DNA of 64,000 nt from Streptosporangium sp. NBC_01756 (GCF_035917975.1 NZ_CP109130.1:1-64000), one strand, 5' to 3'. Shown: positions 35,841 to 44,792, counted from the first letter of the stretch. Numbers and translations: made by a program. The notes: generated by a model from the sequence alone, not told the origin.

Positions 35841-36077
35841 ACCTCCACACTAGGAGAGCATTTTGCCCGAAGAGGGGATCAAACACCTACTAAGTGGATT
35901 TTTAATCCTGAAATATAATGAAAAATGCTATTTATCCGGCGCTCCTGCGTCGACGAGCCAGAGGCGGCGGCAGGCCGAGTAGGCCAGAAAGGGTCACGCC
36001 GCAGGTCACCGGGCCTGGCGTTGTTTCTTGCCGTCCACCACTGGCGGCCTTCGAGGAATTCTTGGGCGCGTTCCCAG

Positions 36078-36557
36078 TCAGCGCCACGACTCCTCGGGGG
36101 TATCGGTTCGCCGGTTGTGGTGGTCCAACAGTTTGGACAGCAGCCCGGTCAACTGCTGTCGCTCGTCAGGTGACAGCGGAGCCAGCAGCTCGTCCTGGCA
36201 TTCGGCCAGCTGCTTCTCCAGTCGCCGCAGCTGCCGCTTGCCCGGCGCGGTCAGCGAGATGACGTTGCGCCGCCGGTCTGAGAGGTCCGGGGCGCGCTCG
36301 ACCAGTTTGCGGTCGGCGAGCTCGTTGATCGTCGCGACCATGTCGCTGACGTGAATGCCGCTACGGCGGCCCAGCGCGGCCTGACTGGCCGGGCCGGACT
36401 CCTCCAGCGTCGCCAGCAGGCGGTAGTGGTAGCCGCGGGCGCAGGCGGACGAGAACCCGTCGGTCACCAGCCGGTGCGCGTGGTTAGCGGTCTGGGTGAG
36501 CAGCCAGCTGGGCAGACTCTCCCACTTGGCGGGCGTCTTCTCGGATGGGTTCTCCAT
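36078..36557 (-). CDS. MarR-family regulator
   Basis: A 159-residue winged-helix protein: ALGRRSGIHVSDMVATINEL is the recognition helix region, VERAPDLSDRRRNVISLT the wing with the conserved DxRR, and the flanking helices give dimerisation. It is transcribed away from the epoxide hydrolase gene; the 111-base gap contains three matching half-sites, so it probably represses both genes until a ligand, perhaps the epoxide or related aromatic, is bound. Confidence 0.9.
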   Translation of the reverse strand: MENPSEKTPAKWESLPSWLLTQTANHAHRLVTDGFSSACARGYHYRLLATLEESGPASQAALGRRSGIHVSDMVATINELADRKLVERAPDLSDRRRNVISLTAPGKRQLRRLEKQLAECQDELLAPLSPDERQQLTGLLSKLLDHHNRRTDTPEESWR

Positions 36558-36602
36558 GTGACAAGTCTAACAAATCGTTGGAAGCACCAATGAATGCGAT
36601 AT

Positions 36603-36642
36603 CGTTTGGCAACCAAACGTTGGCCATACGAACGTTTGGTTG
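36603..36642. promoter_or_regulatory. MarR operator with three half-sites
   Basis: CGTTTGG (36603-36609) pairs with CCAAACG (36613-36619) around a 3-base centre. The second half-site is also part of an 11-bp perfect dyad, CAACCAAACGT (36610-36620) with ACGTTTGGTTG (36632-36642), spacer 11. The cluster covers the middle of the MarR/epoxide hydrolase gap. Confidence 0.75.
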
Positions 36643-36668
36643 TCGAATGAATCCTTGGAGTTAAGACC

Positions 36669-37751
36669 ATGATCAAGCCGTTCCGCATCGACATCCCCCA
36701 GACCGACCTCGACGACCTAACCGACCGGCTCTCCCGCACCCGTTGGCCCAACGAGGTCGCCGACGCCGGGTGGGACTACGGCTTCCCGCTGGCGCGGCTC
36801 AAGGAACTGGCCGAATACTGGCGCACCGGCTACGACTGGCGCGAGCACGAGGCCAAGCTCAACGAGCTTCCGCACTTCACCACCGAGATCGACGGCCAGA
36901 ACATCCACTTCGTCCACGTCCGGTCTGCGAAACCGGACGCGCTCGCACTGATCCTCACCCACGGCTGGCCCGGTTCGTTCCTGGAGTTCCTCGACGTGAT
37001 CGAGCCGCTGTCGCGCGACTTCCACCTGGTGATTCCGTCCATCCCGGGTTACGGCTTCTCCGGGCCGACCCACGAGCGCGGCTGGGATACCGTCCGGGTC
37101 GCGCGGGCCTGGGCTGAGCTGATGCGCCGTCTCGGGTACGAGCACTATGGCGCGCAGGGTGGCGACTTCGGCTCGGGCATCTCCATGGCGCTCGGCTCGG
37201 TGGCAGCCGAGCAGGTCGTCGGGGTGCACGTCAACTACCTGCCGACCCGGCCGGCCCCGGACGCCGACATCGAACTGTCCGAAACGGATGAAGCCCGGCT
37301 GGACAAGGTCAGGCAGCTGATGGCGAATCGTCCGCCGTTCCAGGCTCTGCAGGCCCTCACCCCGCAGACCATCGGCTATGCGCTGACCGACTCGCCGGTC
37401 GGCCAGCTGGTCTGGATCGCCGAGCGCTTCGCACAGTGGACCGACCCTCGCTCGCAGATCAGTGACGAGCGGATGCTCACCGACATCTCGCTGTACTGGC
37501 TGACCGCCACTGCGGCTTCCTCGGCCCGGCTGCACCACGAGGCTCCGCGACGGATCGAGCCGTGCCCGGTACCGGTTGGCGTGGCGGTGTTCGCGCACGA
37601 CATCACGCAGTCGGTGCGACCGCTGGCCGAGCGGCTGTACGACATCAGGCACTGGTCGGAGTTCGAGCGTGGCGGCCACTTCGCCGCGATGGAGGTGCCG
37701 GAACTGCTCGCCGAGGACGTCCGGGACTTCTTCCTCACCCATATCAAGTAG
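36669..37751 (+). CDS. Epoxide hydrolase (microsomal type, EHN domain)
   Basis: A 360-residue alpha/beta hydrolase. Residues 1-100 form the N-terminal EHN lid (PFRIDIPQTDLDDLTDRLSR, TRWPNE). The oxyanion motif HGWPGS is at 98-103, the nucleophile Asp166 lies in GAQGGDFGSG, and the catalytic His is in RGGHFAAMEVPE near the C-terminus. The enzyme converts epoxides to diols in detoxification or catabolism and is soluble here. TTGGAG precedes the ATG by eight bases. Control by the divergent MarR protein is likely. Confidence 0.93.
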   Translation: MIKPFRIDIPQTDLDDLTDRLSRTRWPNEVADAGWDYGFPLARLKELAEYWRTGYDWREHEAKLNELPHFTTEIDGQNIHFVHVRSAKPDALALILTHGWPGSFLEFLDVIEPLSRDFHLVIPSIPGYGFSGPTHERGWDTVRVARAWAELMRRLGYEHYGAQGGDFGSGISMALGSVAAEQVVGVHVNYLPTRPAPDADIELSETDEARLDKVRQLMANRPPFQALQALTPQTIGYALTDSPVGQLVWIAERFAQWTDPRSQISDERMLTDISLYWLTATAASSARLHHEAPRRIEPCPVPVGVAVFAHDITQSVRPLAERLYDIRHWSEFERGGHFAAMEVPELLAEDVRDFFLTHIK

Positions 37752-37826
37752 GACCACCGGGTCGCCACCCGCTAGGAGACACTGCCGGCCGCGAACTCCC
37801 GGGCACCCCGGTCCAGGCCCCGGCTT

Positions 37827-37856
37827 GTTTCGTCGTTCGCCGGCGAACGACGAAAC
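37827..37856. repeat. 30-bp perfect palindrome
   Basis: GTTTCGTCGTTCGCC (37827-37841) is followed directly by its exact reverse complement (37842-37856) with no spacer. It lies 75 bases after the epoxide hydrolase stop. It could act as a terminator (stem with near-zero loop), an operator or a recombination site. Confidence 0.9.
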
Positions 37857-38258
37857 CACGAGGGGCGACCGTTACGGCGGCTGGTTTTGCGTGCACCGCG
37901 GCGGGCGCCCGGCCGTCGTGCAGGCCCTCCACTCGGGTCGACGTCACCAGGAATGAGGTAGCTGCGAGTGATCGGCTTCCATCACCCGATGAAGAGTCCG
38001 GATCGCATCGTGGCCGTTCATCGGCCTCGCGAGAAACCCGGCATCCCAGACGACTGCGGAGCGCTATGGCTTCGCACCCTGATCAGGGATCCTGCCGGAC
38101 GGCTTTGACCCGGTCTTCCTCGCTACTCCGCCCCTGATGGCGTCGACCCGGGTGGGGACCTGCGAGATAGGGAGCGAGCCGGGCGCGGGCATGGATGCGG
38201 CTCATGCCGTTCGGCGCCAAGGTCGCGGCTACGGCTCGGCAGCTGACGGACCCCGTTC

Positions 38259-38274
38259 TTGACCTACAGGTCAA
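38259..38274. promoter_or_regulatory. TetR-type operator overlapping its promoter
   Basis: TTGACCT (38259-38265) and AGGTCAA (38268-38274) form a perfect dyad with a 2-base centre. The first six bases double as a -35 box, with TAGTGT (38284-38289) a possible -10 eight bases before the TetR start codon, so autoregulation is expected. Confidence 0.65.
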
Positions 38275-38296
38275 ATAAGATGCTAGTGTTCTGGTC

Positions 38297-38875
38297 ATGG
38301 CAAGGCCCAAACAGTTTGATCCGGACAAGGCCGTCGACCAGGCTATGGAGGTGTTCTGGCGGAAGGGATATGCCGCCACCACTCCGCAGGACCTGGTGGA
38401 CGCGCTCGGCATCGGCAAGGGCAGTCTCTACAACGCCTTCGACAGCAAGCACTCGCTCTTCGAGCAAGCGCTCCGCCGCTATCGCGACAGCCAGGCTCTT
38501 GCCCTGATCGAGATGTTCGAGGGGCCCGGACCGGTCAAGGCGCGTCTCGGCAAGGCACTGAGGTTCCTCGCCGAGATGGACCTCGCCGACCCCGATCGCC
38601 GCGGCTGCATGGCGGTGAACGTGGCGGCAGAGCTCGCGGGGGTCGACGAGACGGCGACCGAACTCGTCCGCCGCATGTTCGACCGTACGGAGGGCGCCTT
38701 CCAGGCACTGATCGCGGAAGGGCAGCGGGCCGGAGAAATCGCACCTGAGCGCGACCCTGTCGCACTGGGGAGCCTTCTGCTGAACACCGTCGTGGGCATG
38801 CGGCTCATGGCGCGCGTCGCCGAAGGGCCGGACCGGCTCGCCCGAGTGATCGATGCGGTGATCGACTCCCTCTGA
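38297..38875 (+). CDS. TetR/AcrR-family regulator
   Basis: A 192-residue protein. The N-terminal helix-turn-helix reads AMEVFWRKGYAATTPQDLVD and ALGIGKGSLYNAFDSKHSLF, the classic TetR DNA-binding signature, and the C-terminal part (DPDRRGCMAVNVAAELAG) matches the TetR_C group that controls SDR and NmrA genes. It is followed 78 bases later by an SDR gene on the same strand, its likely target. A palindrome lies directly upstream. Confidence 0.92.
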   Translation: MARPKQFDPDKAVDQAMEVFWRKGYAATTPQDLVDALGIGKGSLYNAFDSKHSLFEQALRRYRDSQALALIEMFEGPGPVKARLGKALRFLAEMDLADPDRRGCMAVNVAAELAGVDETATELVRRMFDRTEGAFQALIAEGQRAGEIAPERDPVALGSLLLNTVVGMRLMARVAEGPDRLARVIDAVIDSL

Positions 38876-38953
38876 CCCGGACTGCGGCACCTGCCAAGCC
38901 GGGGGCTTGATTCTGCCCAAATTTTGTACTCGAAGTTCAAGAACTGGAGCATC

Positions 38954-39736
38954 ATGGACCTCAACCTCGCCGCCAAGACGGCTGTCGTCACCGGCGCCAG
39001 CCGAGGCATCGGACTGGCCACCGTCCGGACGCTGATCGCCGAAGGCGTCCGTGTCATAGGAGCCGCGCGCACCATCACACCCGAGCTGAAGGAGACCGGA
39101 GCGCTTGCGGTGTCGGCGGACCTGAGCACCGCCGACGGTGTCGCCACCCTCATCAACAGCGCCCTTGCGGAACTGGGCGGCATCGATCTGCTGGTGAACA
39201 ACGTCGGAGCCGGGGACGACGTGGAGCCCGTCGGCTTCCTCGACACCGACGACACCCAGTGGGTCCGCATCTTCGACCTCAACCTGCTCAGCGCGGTCCG
39301 CGCCAGCCGTGCGGCGCTGCCCAGCCTGATGGAGCGCCGCGGAGCGATCGTCAACGTCTCGTCCATCAACTCCCGGCTGCCCGCTGCCGGCCCGGTCGCC
39401 TACAGCGCGGCCAAGGCAGCCCTCGCCGCACTCGGGAAGTCCCTGGCCGAGGAGTTCGGCCCTCAGGGAGTGCGCGTCAACACGGTCTCTCCCGGAGTGG
39501 TTCGCACGACCATCTGGGAGGACCCCGACGGCTTCGGCGGCAAGGTGGCAGCCGGAGCCGGGGCCGAGCACGGCGCGTTCCTGCGGCAGATACCGGAGGC
39601 TTTCGGCATCACCACCGGACGCATCACCGAACCGCAGGAGGTTGCCGCCTTGATCGCATTCCTTCTCTCCGACGTGGCCGGCAACATCACCGGCGCCGAC
39701 TACGTCATCGACGGCGGAACGATCAAGACCCTCTGA
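38954..39736 (+). CDS. SDR-family oxidoreductase
   Basis: A 260-residue classical short-chain dehydrogenase. The start at 38954 is chosen (MDLNLAAKTAVVTGASRGIG) because the family begins there and a GGAG site lies upstream. Motifs: TGASRGIG (13-20), LLVNNVGAG, and VAYSAAKAAL with the catalytic Tyr-xxx-Lys. The N-terminal Asn/Ser are in INVSSINSRL-like context (AIVNVSSINS). NAD(P)H-dependent reduction of an unidentified carbonyl; regulated probably by the TetR protein upstream. Confidence 0.92.
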   Translation: MDLNLAAKTAVVTGASRGIGLATVRTLIAEGVRVIGAARTITPELKETGALAVSADLSTADGVATLINSALAELGGIDLLVNNVGAGDDVEPVGFLDTDDTQWVRIFDLNLLSAVRASRAALPSLMERRGAIVNVSSINSRLPAAGPVAYSAAKAALAALGKSLAEEFGPQGVRVNTVSPGVVRTTIWEDPDGFGGKVAAGAGAEHGAFLRQIPEAFGITTGRITEPQEVAALIAFLLSDVAGNITGADYVIDGGTIKTL

Positions 39737-39904
39737 TCCAGCGCCACATGGCGGCCACGCCACTGTCCACCGGCACATGTTCGATCGGCTCGACCAGACT
39801 CTGCGCAGCAGTTCCGCCTGAACCGAGGGGCACGCCCTCTCGGCGAGGCCGACCCGTGCGCGACTCCACCCAGTCGAGCCCGGTCGCCGGCTCGTCAACT
39901 GCTG

Positions 39905-40765
39905 CTAGGACACCAGTTGCTGTTGTACCAGTCGGCGGAAGGCATCGGTCGCGGGATGAGAAGGGCTGCTCGGCCACACCATGTACACCGTTACGGGAGC
40001 GGCGTCGGATAGAGGCAGGTAGCGGATGCCTGGGTGGGGGTGGTTGTAGCCGATGCCCGCAGTGGTCACCCCGACGGCTTCCCCGGTGGCAATGGTGGTG
40101 AGCCATTCGTCCACACCCGGCACCTGGAAAGTCGGGGGCCGCTGGGCGTCGGGCCACAAATCGGCGCGCGTGGTCGAGGCGGTGGAGCACAAGACGACAG
40201 GCCGGCCCGCAAGGTCGGCCAGACGTACGGCCGAGCGCTGGGCGAGCGGATGGTCCTCGGGTACGGCCGCCATGCGCTGCTCGCGGATGAGAGAGCAACT
40301 CGCCAGGCAGGGATCCGGGGTGGGTTCGGCGCGCAGGAATGCCACGTCGGCCTCCCCTCGCCGTACAGCCGCCTCGGGGTCATCCACGCGCCGGACGTGC
40401 ACAGGCACGTCGGGGTGGCGGTCACGCCAGACGCGAAGGAGGGGAACCGTGTGGCTGCCCAGCGCGGACCAGGCGAAGGCCACGCGGATGGAGCGCGGCT
40501 GCGTCCCGGCGACCGCCTCAGCCAGCGCGGTGTCCACCTGATCGAGAATGCGGTGGGCGTGCTCCCACAGCCGCCTTCCGGCTTCGGTGAGCGTGAGGCG
40601 GCGAGTGGTGCGCTCCACCAGCCGGGTACCCAGACGGCTCTCCAACTGTTCCAAGGTGCGTGAAAGCGCGGGCTGGCTCATGTGGAGAGCGAGCGCGGCG
40701 CCGGTGATGGTGCCCTCGTCTCCTATCGCCACCAAGGTCCGGAGATGACGCAGCTCCACATTCAT
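39905..40765 (-). CDS. LysR-family regulator divergent from SDR
   Basis: A 286-residue LysR protein beginning at MNVELRHLRTLVAIGDEG (start 40765; the open frame extends upstream without support). The winged helix (ALALHMSQPALSRTLEQLES) and effector domain are complete. The 70-base gap to the SDR at 40836 carries AAATGC (40779-40784) and GCATTT (40795-40800), an inverted repeat suited to LysR binding. LysR regulators typically activate the facing gene. Confidence 0.9.
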   Translation of the reverse strand: MNVELRHLRTLVAIGDEGTITGAALALHMSQPALSRTLEQLESRLGTRLVERTTRRLTLTEAGRRLWEHAHRILDQVDTALAEAVAGTQPRSIRVAFAWSALGSHTVPLLRVWRDRHPDVPVHVRRVDDPEAAVRRGEADVAFLRAEPTPDPCLASCSLIREQRMAAVPEDHPLAQRSAVRLADLAGRPVVLCSTASTTRADLWPDAQRPPTFQVPGVDEWLTTIATGEAVGVTTAGIGYNHPHPGIRYLPLSDAAPVTVYMVWPSSPSHPATDAFRRLVQQQLVS

Positions 40766-40778
40766 AATCGCCGAGCAT

Positions 40779-40800
40779 AAATGCCGCCTGAAGAGCATTT
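40779..40800. promoter_or_regulatory. Inverted repeat between LysR and SDR genes
   Basis: AAATGC and GCATTT, 6-bp arms with a 10-base spacer, in the 70-base divergent gap. This is a likely binding site for the LysR protein. Confidence 0.5.
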
Positions 40801-40835
40801 CACTACCGGCTCCGTACCGCCGTAACGTCGTCGCC

Positions 40836-41435
40836 ATGAAGATCCTCCTCATCGGCGGCGGCGGCACGCTCGGCACCGCCTTGCGCAAGACGCTGCTCGG
40901 GCGTGGCCACGACGTCCTCACCGTCGGTCGAAGCAGTGGTGACCTCCGTTACGACATCTCCGACCCCGCTCAGATCACGGCACTGTATGCAGAGGCGGAT
41001 GCGGTCGACGCCGTGGTCAGCGCCGCCGGCGATGTCCCCTGGAAGCCGTTCGCCGAGATGACGCCGCAGGACTACCAGGCGGCGTTCGACGGCAAGGTGC
41101 TCAGCCAGATCGAGCTGGTGCGCCAGGGTATTTCTCAGCTTCCCGAGCGCGGGTCCTTCACCCTGATCAGCGGAGTGCTGGCTCGTGAGCCTGTTGCCAC
41201 GGGCAGCGCCGCGTCCATGGCCAACGGCGCGGTGGAGGCGTTCGTGCGGGCGGCCGCCATCGAAATCGCACCCCAGCGAATCAATGCCGTCTCCCCCACG
41301 ATCTTCACGGAAGACCTCGACAGGTACGGGGCCTACTTTCCCGGCTTCCCGCCGGTAGACCTCAGCAATGTCGCCGCGGCTTACGTCCGCTCGGTCGAAG
41401 GCGCCCAGACCGGCCAGGTCTACGCCCTTCCATAG
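40836..41435 (+). CDS. Short SDR-like protein (YxxxK motif absent)
   Basis: A 199-residue Rossmann protein with a dinucleotide motif GGGGTLGTAL near the N-terminus, a VVSAAGDVPWKPFAEM segment and SFTLISGVLA with the conserved Ser. The catalytic Tyr-xxx-Lys is missing: the equivalent region reads AASMANGAVEAFVRA. This matches a recognised group of compact SDR-like proteins of about 200 residues. Activity is uncertain. Divergent from a LysR regulator. Confidence 0.85.
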   Translation: MKILLIGGGGTLGTALRKTLLGRGHDVLTVGRSSGDLRYDISDPAQITALYAEADAVDAVVSAAGDVPWKPFAEMTPQDYQAAFDGKVLSQIELVRQGISQLPERGSFTLISGVLAREPVATGSAASMANGAVEAFVRAAAIEIAPQRINAVSPTIFTEDLDRYGAYFPGFPPVDLSNVAAAYVRSVEGAQTGQVYALP

Positions 41436-41532
41436 CGCTGGGAGGACTTCTGGCACCATCCACGAAGCGCCCGACGGCAGGCTGCGTGGTGTGTGACAAC
41501 CCTCTTCCGCTGCGTGAGGTCCACGCCTCTGA

Positions 41533-41700
41533 TCAGCTCCATCCCAGCCACAGGTCGGGGCCGAACACCTCGTAGTGGATGTCGGAGGCGGGCACGCCTC
41601 GCCGGAGGAGCTGGGAGCGGACACTGCGCATGAACGGCAGCGGCCCGCAGAGATAGGCGGTCAATCCGGCGGGCAGGTCGGTCTCGGTCAGGTCGGCCTG
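41533..41700 (-). pseudogene. Flavohemoprotein C-terminal remnant
   Basis: The last 55 codons of a nitric-oxide dioxygenase (Hmp) reductase domain: YLCGPLPFMRSVRSQLLRRG, then VPASDIHYEVFGPDLWLG, the classic NAD-binding CGPxxFM motif and closing FGPD. Nothing of the globin or FAD domain remains. It is fused in frame to transposase sequence upstream, so the current reading is chimeric. Confidence 0.75.
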
Positions 41701-41905
41701 CCCGATGCCACGTCGGGCGATCAGCGGACGCACCCCGAGAGTGCGGACCTGCTTGCGGTACTTGTCGTGGTCGTAGCCGCGATCGGCCAGGACGACGTCG
41801 GGGCCGGCCGCGCTTGCCACGTACCGGCAGGGACGACCTGCAGCAGTGGGATGAGCGGGTGACGTCGTTGCGATTGCCGCCGGCGAGGAGGGCGGTCAGT
41901 GGGCC
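41701..41905 (-). pseudogene. IS5-family transposase remnant fused to the flavohemoprotein end
   Basis: Contains the second catalytic Asp block of IS4/IS5-type transposases (GPDVVLADRGYDHDKYRKQ, LGVRPLIARRG). Upstream in other frames GGNRNDVT and VRGKRGRPRRRP, which normally precede the Asp block in one frame, show at least two frameshifts. The transposase ends abruptly where the flavohemoprotein begins. No intact ends are visible. Confidence 0.7.
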
Positions 41906-42023
41906 GTACGGCGGGCGACGCCAAGCCGGTGCATCGGCATCCGAGACGGTCTATACTCATTTCCTTAGCACTATCGCGCGAAAAAGGAAACAATCCCCCA
42001 ACCAAAAGGATCGTATCAAGGAA

Positions 42024-44369
42024 ATGCCGAGCCGTCAAGTGTCAAGCCCTCAAATCGAAGCCGAGCAGACTTACATCACCATGCTGTACTGCCACCTCGA
42101 CGAGACGCGTGAGCGGGCCGAGACCTCTCTGCAGGAGGCCCACCGCAGTCCCGGTGTTGGCACCGCTCGGGGCATGGTCGAGCGGGAGATGTTCTCCGGC
42201 GAATACGCCAGGCGCCTCGCCAGGCTCAATGGGGTGGAGCACGGCCTGTGCTTCGGCCGGATCGACGACTCCGGCGGCGAGACCCTCTATATCGGCAGGA
42301 TCGGGTTGCGCGACGGCGACGGCGAGCCGGTCCTGATCGACTGGCGGGCCCCTGCCGCTCGCCCGTTCTACACCGCCACGCCCGGCAACCCGGGTTCGCT
42401 GGTACGGCGCCGCCACCTGCACACTCGCAGCCGGACCGTGGTCGGCGTCGACGACGAGGTGTTCGACCTCGATCGGATGAGCGACGCCGACCGCCGTTCG
42501 CTGGTCGGGGAGGCGGCGCTCCTGGCGACGCTGCGCCGGGCGAGGACCGGCAAGATGAGCGAGGTGGTGGCCACCATCCAGACCGAGCAGGACCGCGTGA
42601 TCCGCTCGGGCCTGCATGGGACTCTTGTGGTCCAGGGCGGTCCTGGCACCGGTAAGACGGTTGCCGCGCTGCACCGCGCCGCCTACCTGCTCTACACGCA
42701 CAGGGACGTCCTGGAGCGCAGGGGCGTCCTGATCATCGGGCCCAACGACCTGTTCTCCCGCTACATCGAGCAGGTGCTGCCCTCCCTCGGCGAGAGCGAC
42801 GTGGTGATGACCACGCTCGGGCGGCTCTATCCGGGCATCGCGGCGACGGCAGAGGATGGCCCGTCTCAGGCTGTGATCAAGGGCGGCCTGCGGATGGTCG
42901 AGGTGATGGCGGGAGCCGTACAAGATCGGCAGCGGGTCCCCAAGGGGGACCTCGAGGTCAAGATCCCCGCTCGGACGTCGGTGCGCGGCGGCAAGGAAGT
43001 CGTGGTCGACTGGACGACGCTCCGCGTGGACCACGGCACCTGCGTGATCGCCCGCGACCGCGCCCGTGGACTGCGCCGCCCGCACAATGAGGCCCGGCAC
43101 GTGTTCGTACTCGACATGCTGCGGGCGCTGGCCACCGCCGAGGCCGAGCAGTACGAGCGGCTGACGGATGAGGAGGAACTGGGGGTGGTGCTGCCTGACG
43201 ACGGCGACTCGTGGCTGGCGCTGCCGCCGGACGAGGAGGAGATGCGGGTCGACAAGGAGGAGGCATTGCGGGAGGCGTGCCGGGTGCTGTGGGAGCAGCC
43301 GACGGTACGGCAGGCGATGGACGAGCTATGGCCGATCCTCACCCCGGAGCAACTGGTCGGCGAACTGCTGGCCGACTGGGAGGCGATGCTCTCGGCGGGT
43401 CTGGACGCCGGTGAGGCCGGGGAGTTGCTGCGTCCACCGGATGCGCCGTGGACGGTGGGTGACGTGCCGCTGCTCGACGAGGCCGCCGAGCTGCTCGGCT
43501 CCAACCTGACCGGCGATCAGGAGCGAGATCGGGCCAACGCCGCCGAGCGGCGCGACGAACAGGCCTACGCCCGGGATGTGCTGATCTACAACAACGACTT
43601 CGAGATCCTGGACGAGGCTGGGGCGAGGCTCAGTGACCTGCTGGACCTCGACACCCTGGCCGAACGCCACCACGACCGCGGCCCGGCGCTGACCACCGCC
43701 CAGCGCGCAGCCGCCGACCGGACATGGGTCTACGGTCACGTGATCATCGACGAGGCCCAGGAGCTGTCGGCGATGGCCTGGCGTTCGGTCATGCGGCGCA
43801 TCCCGACCCGCTCACTGACCGTGGTCGGCGACATTGCCCAGACGGGATCGGCGGCGGGCGCCCGCACCTGGGAAGAGGTGCTGGCTCCCTATACCGAGGA
43901 CCGCTGGCGCGAGGAGCGACTGATGATCAATTATCGGACCCCGGCCGAGATCATGGACGTGGCCGCCGACGTCCTGCGCGCCGTGGCTCCTGACCAGGTC
44001 CCCCCGCAGTCGGTCCGCACCGACGAGACTCCGCCTCGCGCCATCCGTCAGACGCCACTCGGGTTCGCGGACGTGGTGGAGTCCGAGCTCACCGCGATCG
44101 GCGAAGGGCGGCTGGCCGTCATCGTTCCCGACGCACGTCGTACCGGGTTCGCCGAGGTCGATCTCGAGGCTCCGGTGGTGGTGCTCACCGTGACCCAGTC
44201 CAAGGGGCTGGAGTTCGACGCCGTCGTGGTCGTGGCTCCTGACGAGATCCTCGCCCAGTCACCCAAGGGAGGTCACGATCTTTACGTGGCGATCACCCGA
44301 GCCACCAGGCGTCTTGCCGTGGTGCACGAAGCGGAACTACCTGACATGCTCGCCAAGCTCACCCGGTGA
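42024..44369 (+). CDS. UvrD/Rep-like superfamily 1 helicase, HelD/HelR type
   Basis: About 781 residues; the start at 42024 (MPSRQVSSPQIEAEQTYIT) follows AAGGA and is preferred to the longer frame that runs into transposase debris. An N-terminal coiled arm (ETRERAETSLQEAHRSPG) is followed by helicase motifs: Walker A GGPGTGKT (near residue 208), LIIGPNDLFSRYI, motif II IIDEAQELS (near 573), motif III VVGDIAQTG, RLMINYRTPAEI, and TVTQSKGLEFDAVVV with YVAITRATRRL. This is the pattern of actinobacterial HelD proteins that release stalled RNA polymerase, some conferring rifamycin tolerance (HelR). The upstream DNA is AT-richer, but no rifamycin-associated element was recognised. Confidence 0.9.
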   Translation: MPSRQVSSPQIEAEQTYITMLYCHLDETRERAETSLQEAHRSPGVGTARGMVEREMFSGEYARRLARLNGVEHGLCFGRIDDSGGETLYIGRIGLRDGDGEPVLIDWRAPAARPFYTATPGNPGSLVRRRHLHTRSRTVVGVDDEVFDLDRMSDADRRSLVGEAALLATLRRARTGKMSEVVATIQTEQDRVIRSGLHGTLVVQGGPGTGKTVAALHRAAYLLYTHRDVLERRGVLIIGPNDLFSRYIEQVLPSLGESDVVMTTLGRLYPGIAATAEDGPSQAVIKGGLRMVEVMAGAVQDRQRVPKGDLEVKIPARTSVRGGKEVVVDWTTLRVDHGTCVIARDRARGLRRPHNEARHVFVLDMLRALATAEAEQYERLTDEEELGVVLPDDGDSWLALPPDEEEMRVDKEEALREACRVLWEQPTVRQAMDELWPILTPEQLVGELLADWEAMLSAGLDAGEAGELLRPPDAPWTVGDVPLLDEAAELLGSNLTGDQERDRANAAERRDEQAYARDVLIYNNDFEILDEAGARLSDLLDLDTLAERHHDRGPALTTAQRAAADRTWVYGHVIIDEAQELSAMAWRSVMRRIPTRSLTVVGDIAQTGSAAGARTWEEVLAPYTEDRWREERLMINYRTPAEIMDVAADVLRAVAPDQVPPQSVRTDETPPRAIRQTPLGFADVVESELTAIGEGRLAVIVPDARRTGFAEVDLEAPVVVLTVTQSKGLEFDAVVVVAPDEILAQSPKGGHDLYVAITRATRRLAVVHEAELPDMLAKLTR

Positions 44370-44633
44370 CGGCTCTGGGAACGGGGCGGGGCGACGTGAT
44401 CGCCGGACAGGTCATACAGTCGGGCGGACCTCCTGGCCGCGCTGCGCCTCCCGCAGGACGGCGTTCTCCGCCTCCAGGCCTACGGCGCCTACGTCCGGCG
44501 CTGAACCACTCCGCCAGACAGGCCTCTGCCGTAACCACTGAGATGGCCGACTGCAGCGACTCCCCCTGGCCACATCTCGGCCGGCCCGTGTCAGGTGCCT
44601 GAAAACCGATGGCGCGCTCAACGGACCGACCGA
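44370..44633. other. Intergenic region downstream of the helicase
   Basis: No clear gene. On the minus strand GLEAENAVLREAQRGQEV near 44430-44480 resembles the coiled helix of IS3-type OrfA proteins, but the match is too short to call. Confidence 0.35.
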
Positions 44634-44792
44634 TCATGATGTGCACGGGGGGCACGGCAAGTCCAGCAGGGCAGCCACCCGGTGCGCGGTGCCGGGCCCG
44701 TCGGCGAGGACGGTGCTGATACCCAGCGTCTGGGCCGGATGGAGATCGGCCGCGGTGTCGTCCACGAACACGCACTCGCCGGCGGTGTTCAC
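44634..44792 (-). pseudogene. HAD-superfamily hydrolase C-terminal remnant
   Basis: Fifty-two codons carry the last HAD motif: ECVFVDDTAADLHPAQTLGI, where the Asp pair binds magnesium, followed by STVLADGPGTAHRVAALL and a stop. The catalytic DxD motif and cap domain that should lie upstream are missing. It has no usable start. Confidence 0.6.

Larger units (their letters stand above)
37752..38296. other. Intergenic region with a 30-bp perfect palindrome
   Basis: No supported gene in about 545 bases; open frames here show no family signatures and overlap each other. The left end carries the palindrome (37827-37856), and the right end the TetR operator (38259-38274). Confidence 0.5.

Noticed and set aside
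44370-44500. IS3-type OrfA fragment
   Set aside because: Only about 18 residues look like the coiled helix; too short to distinguish from chance.
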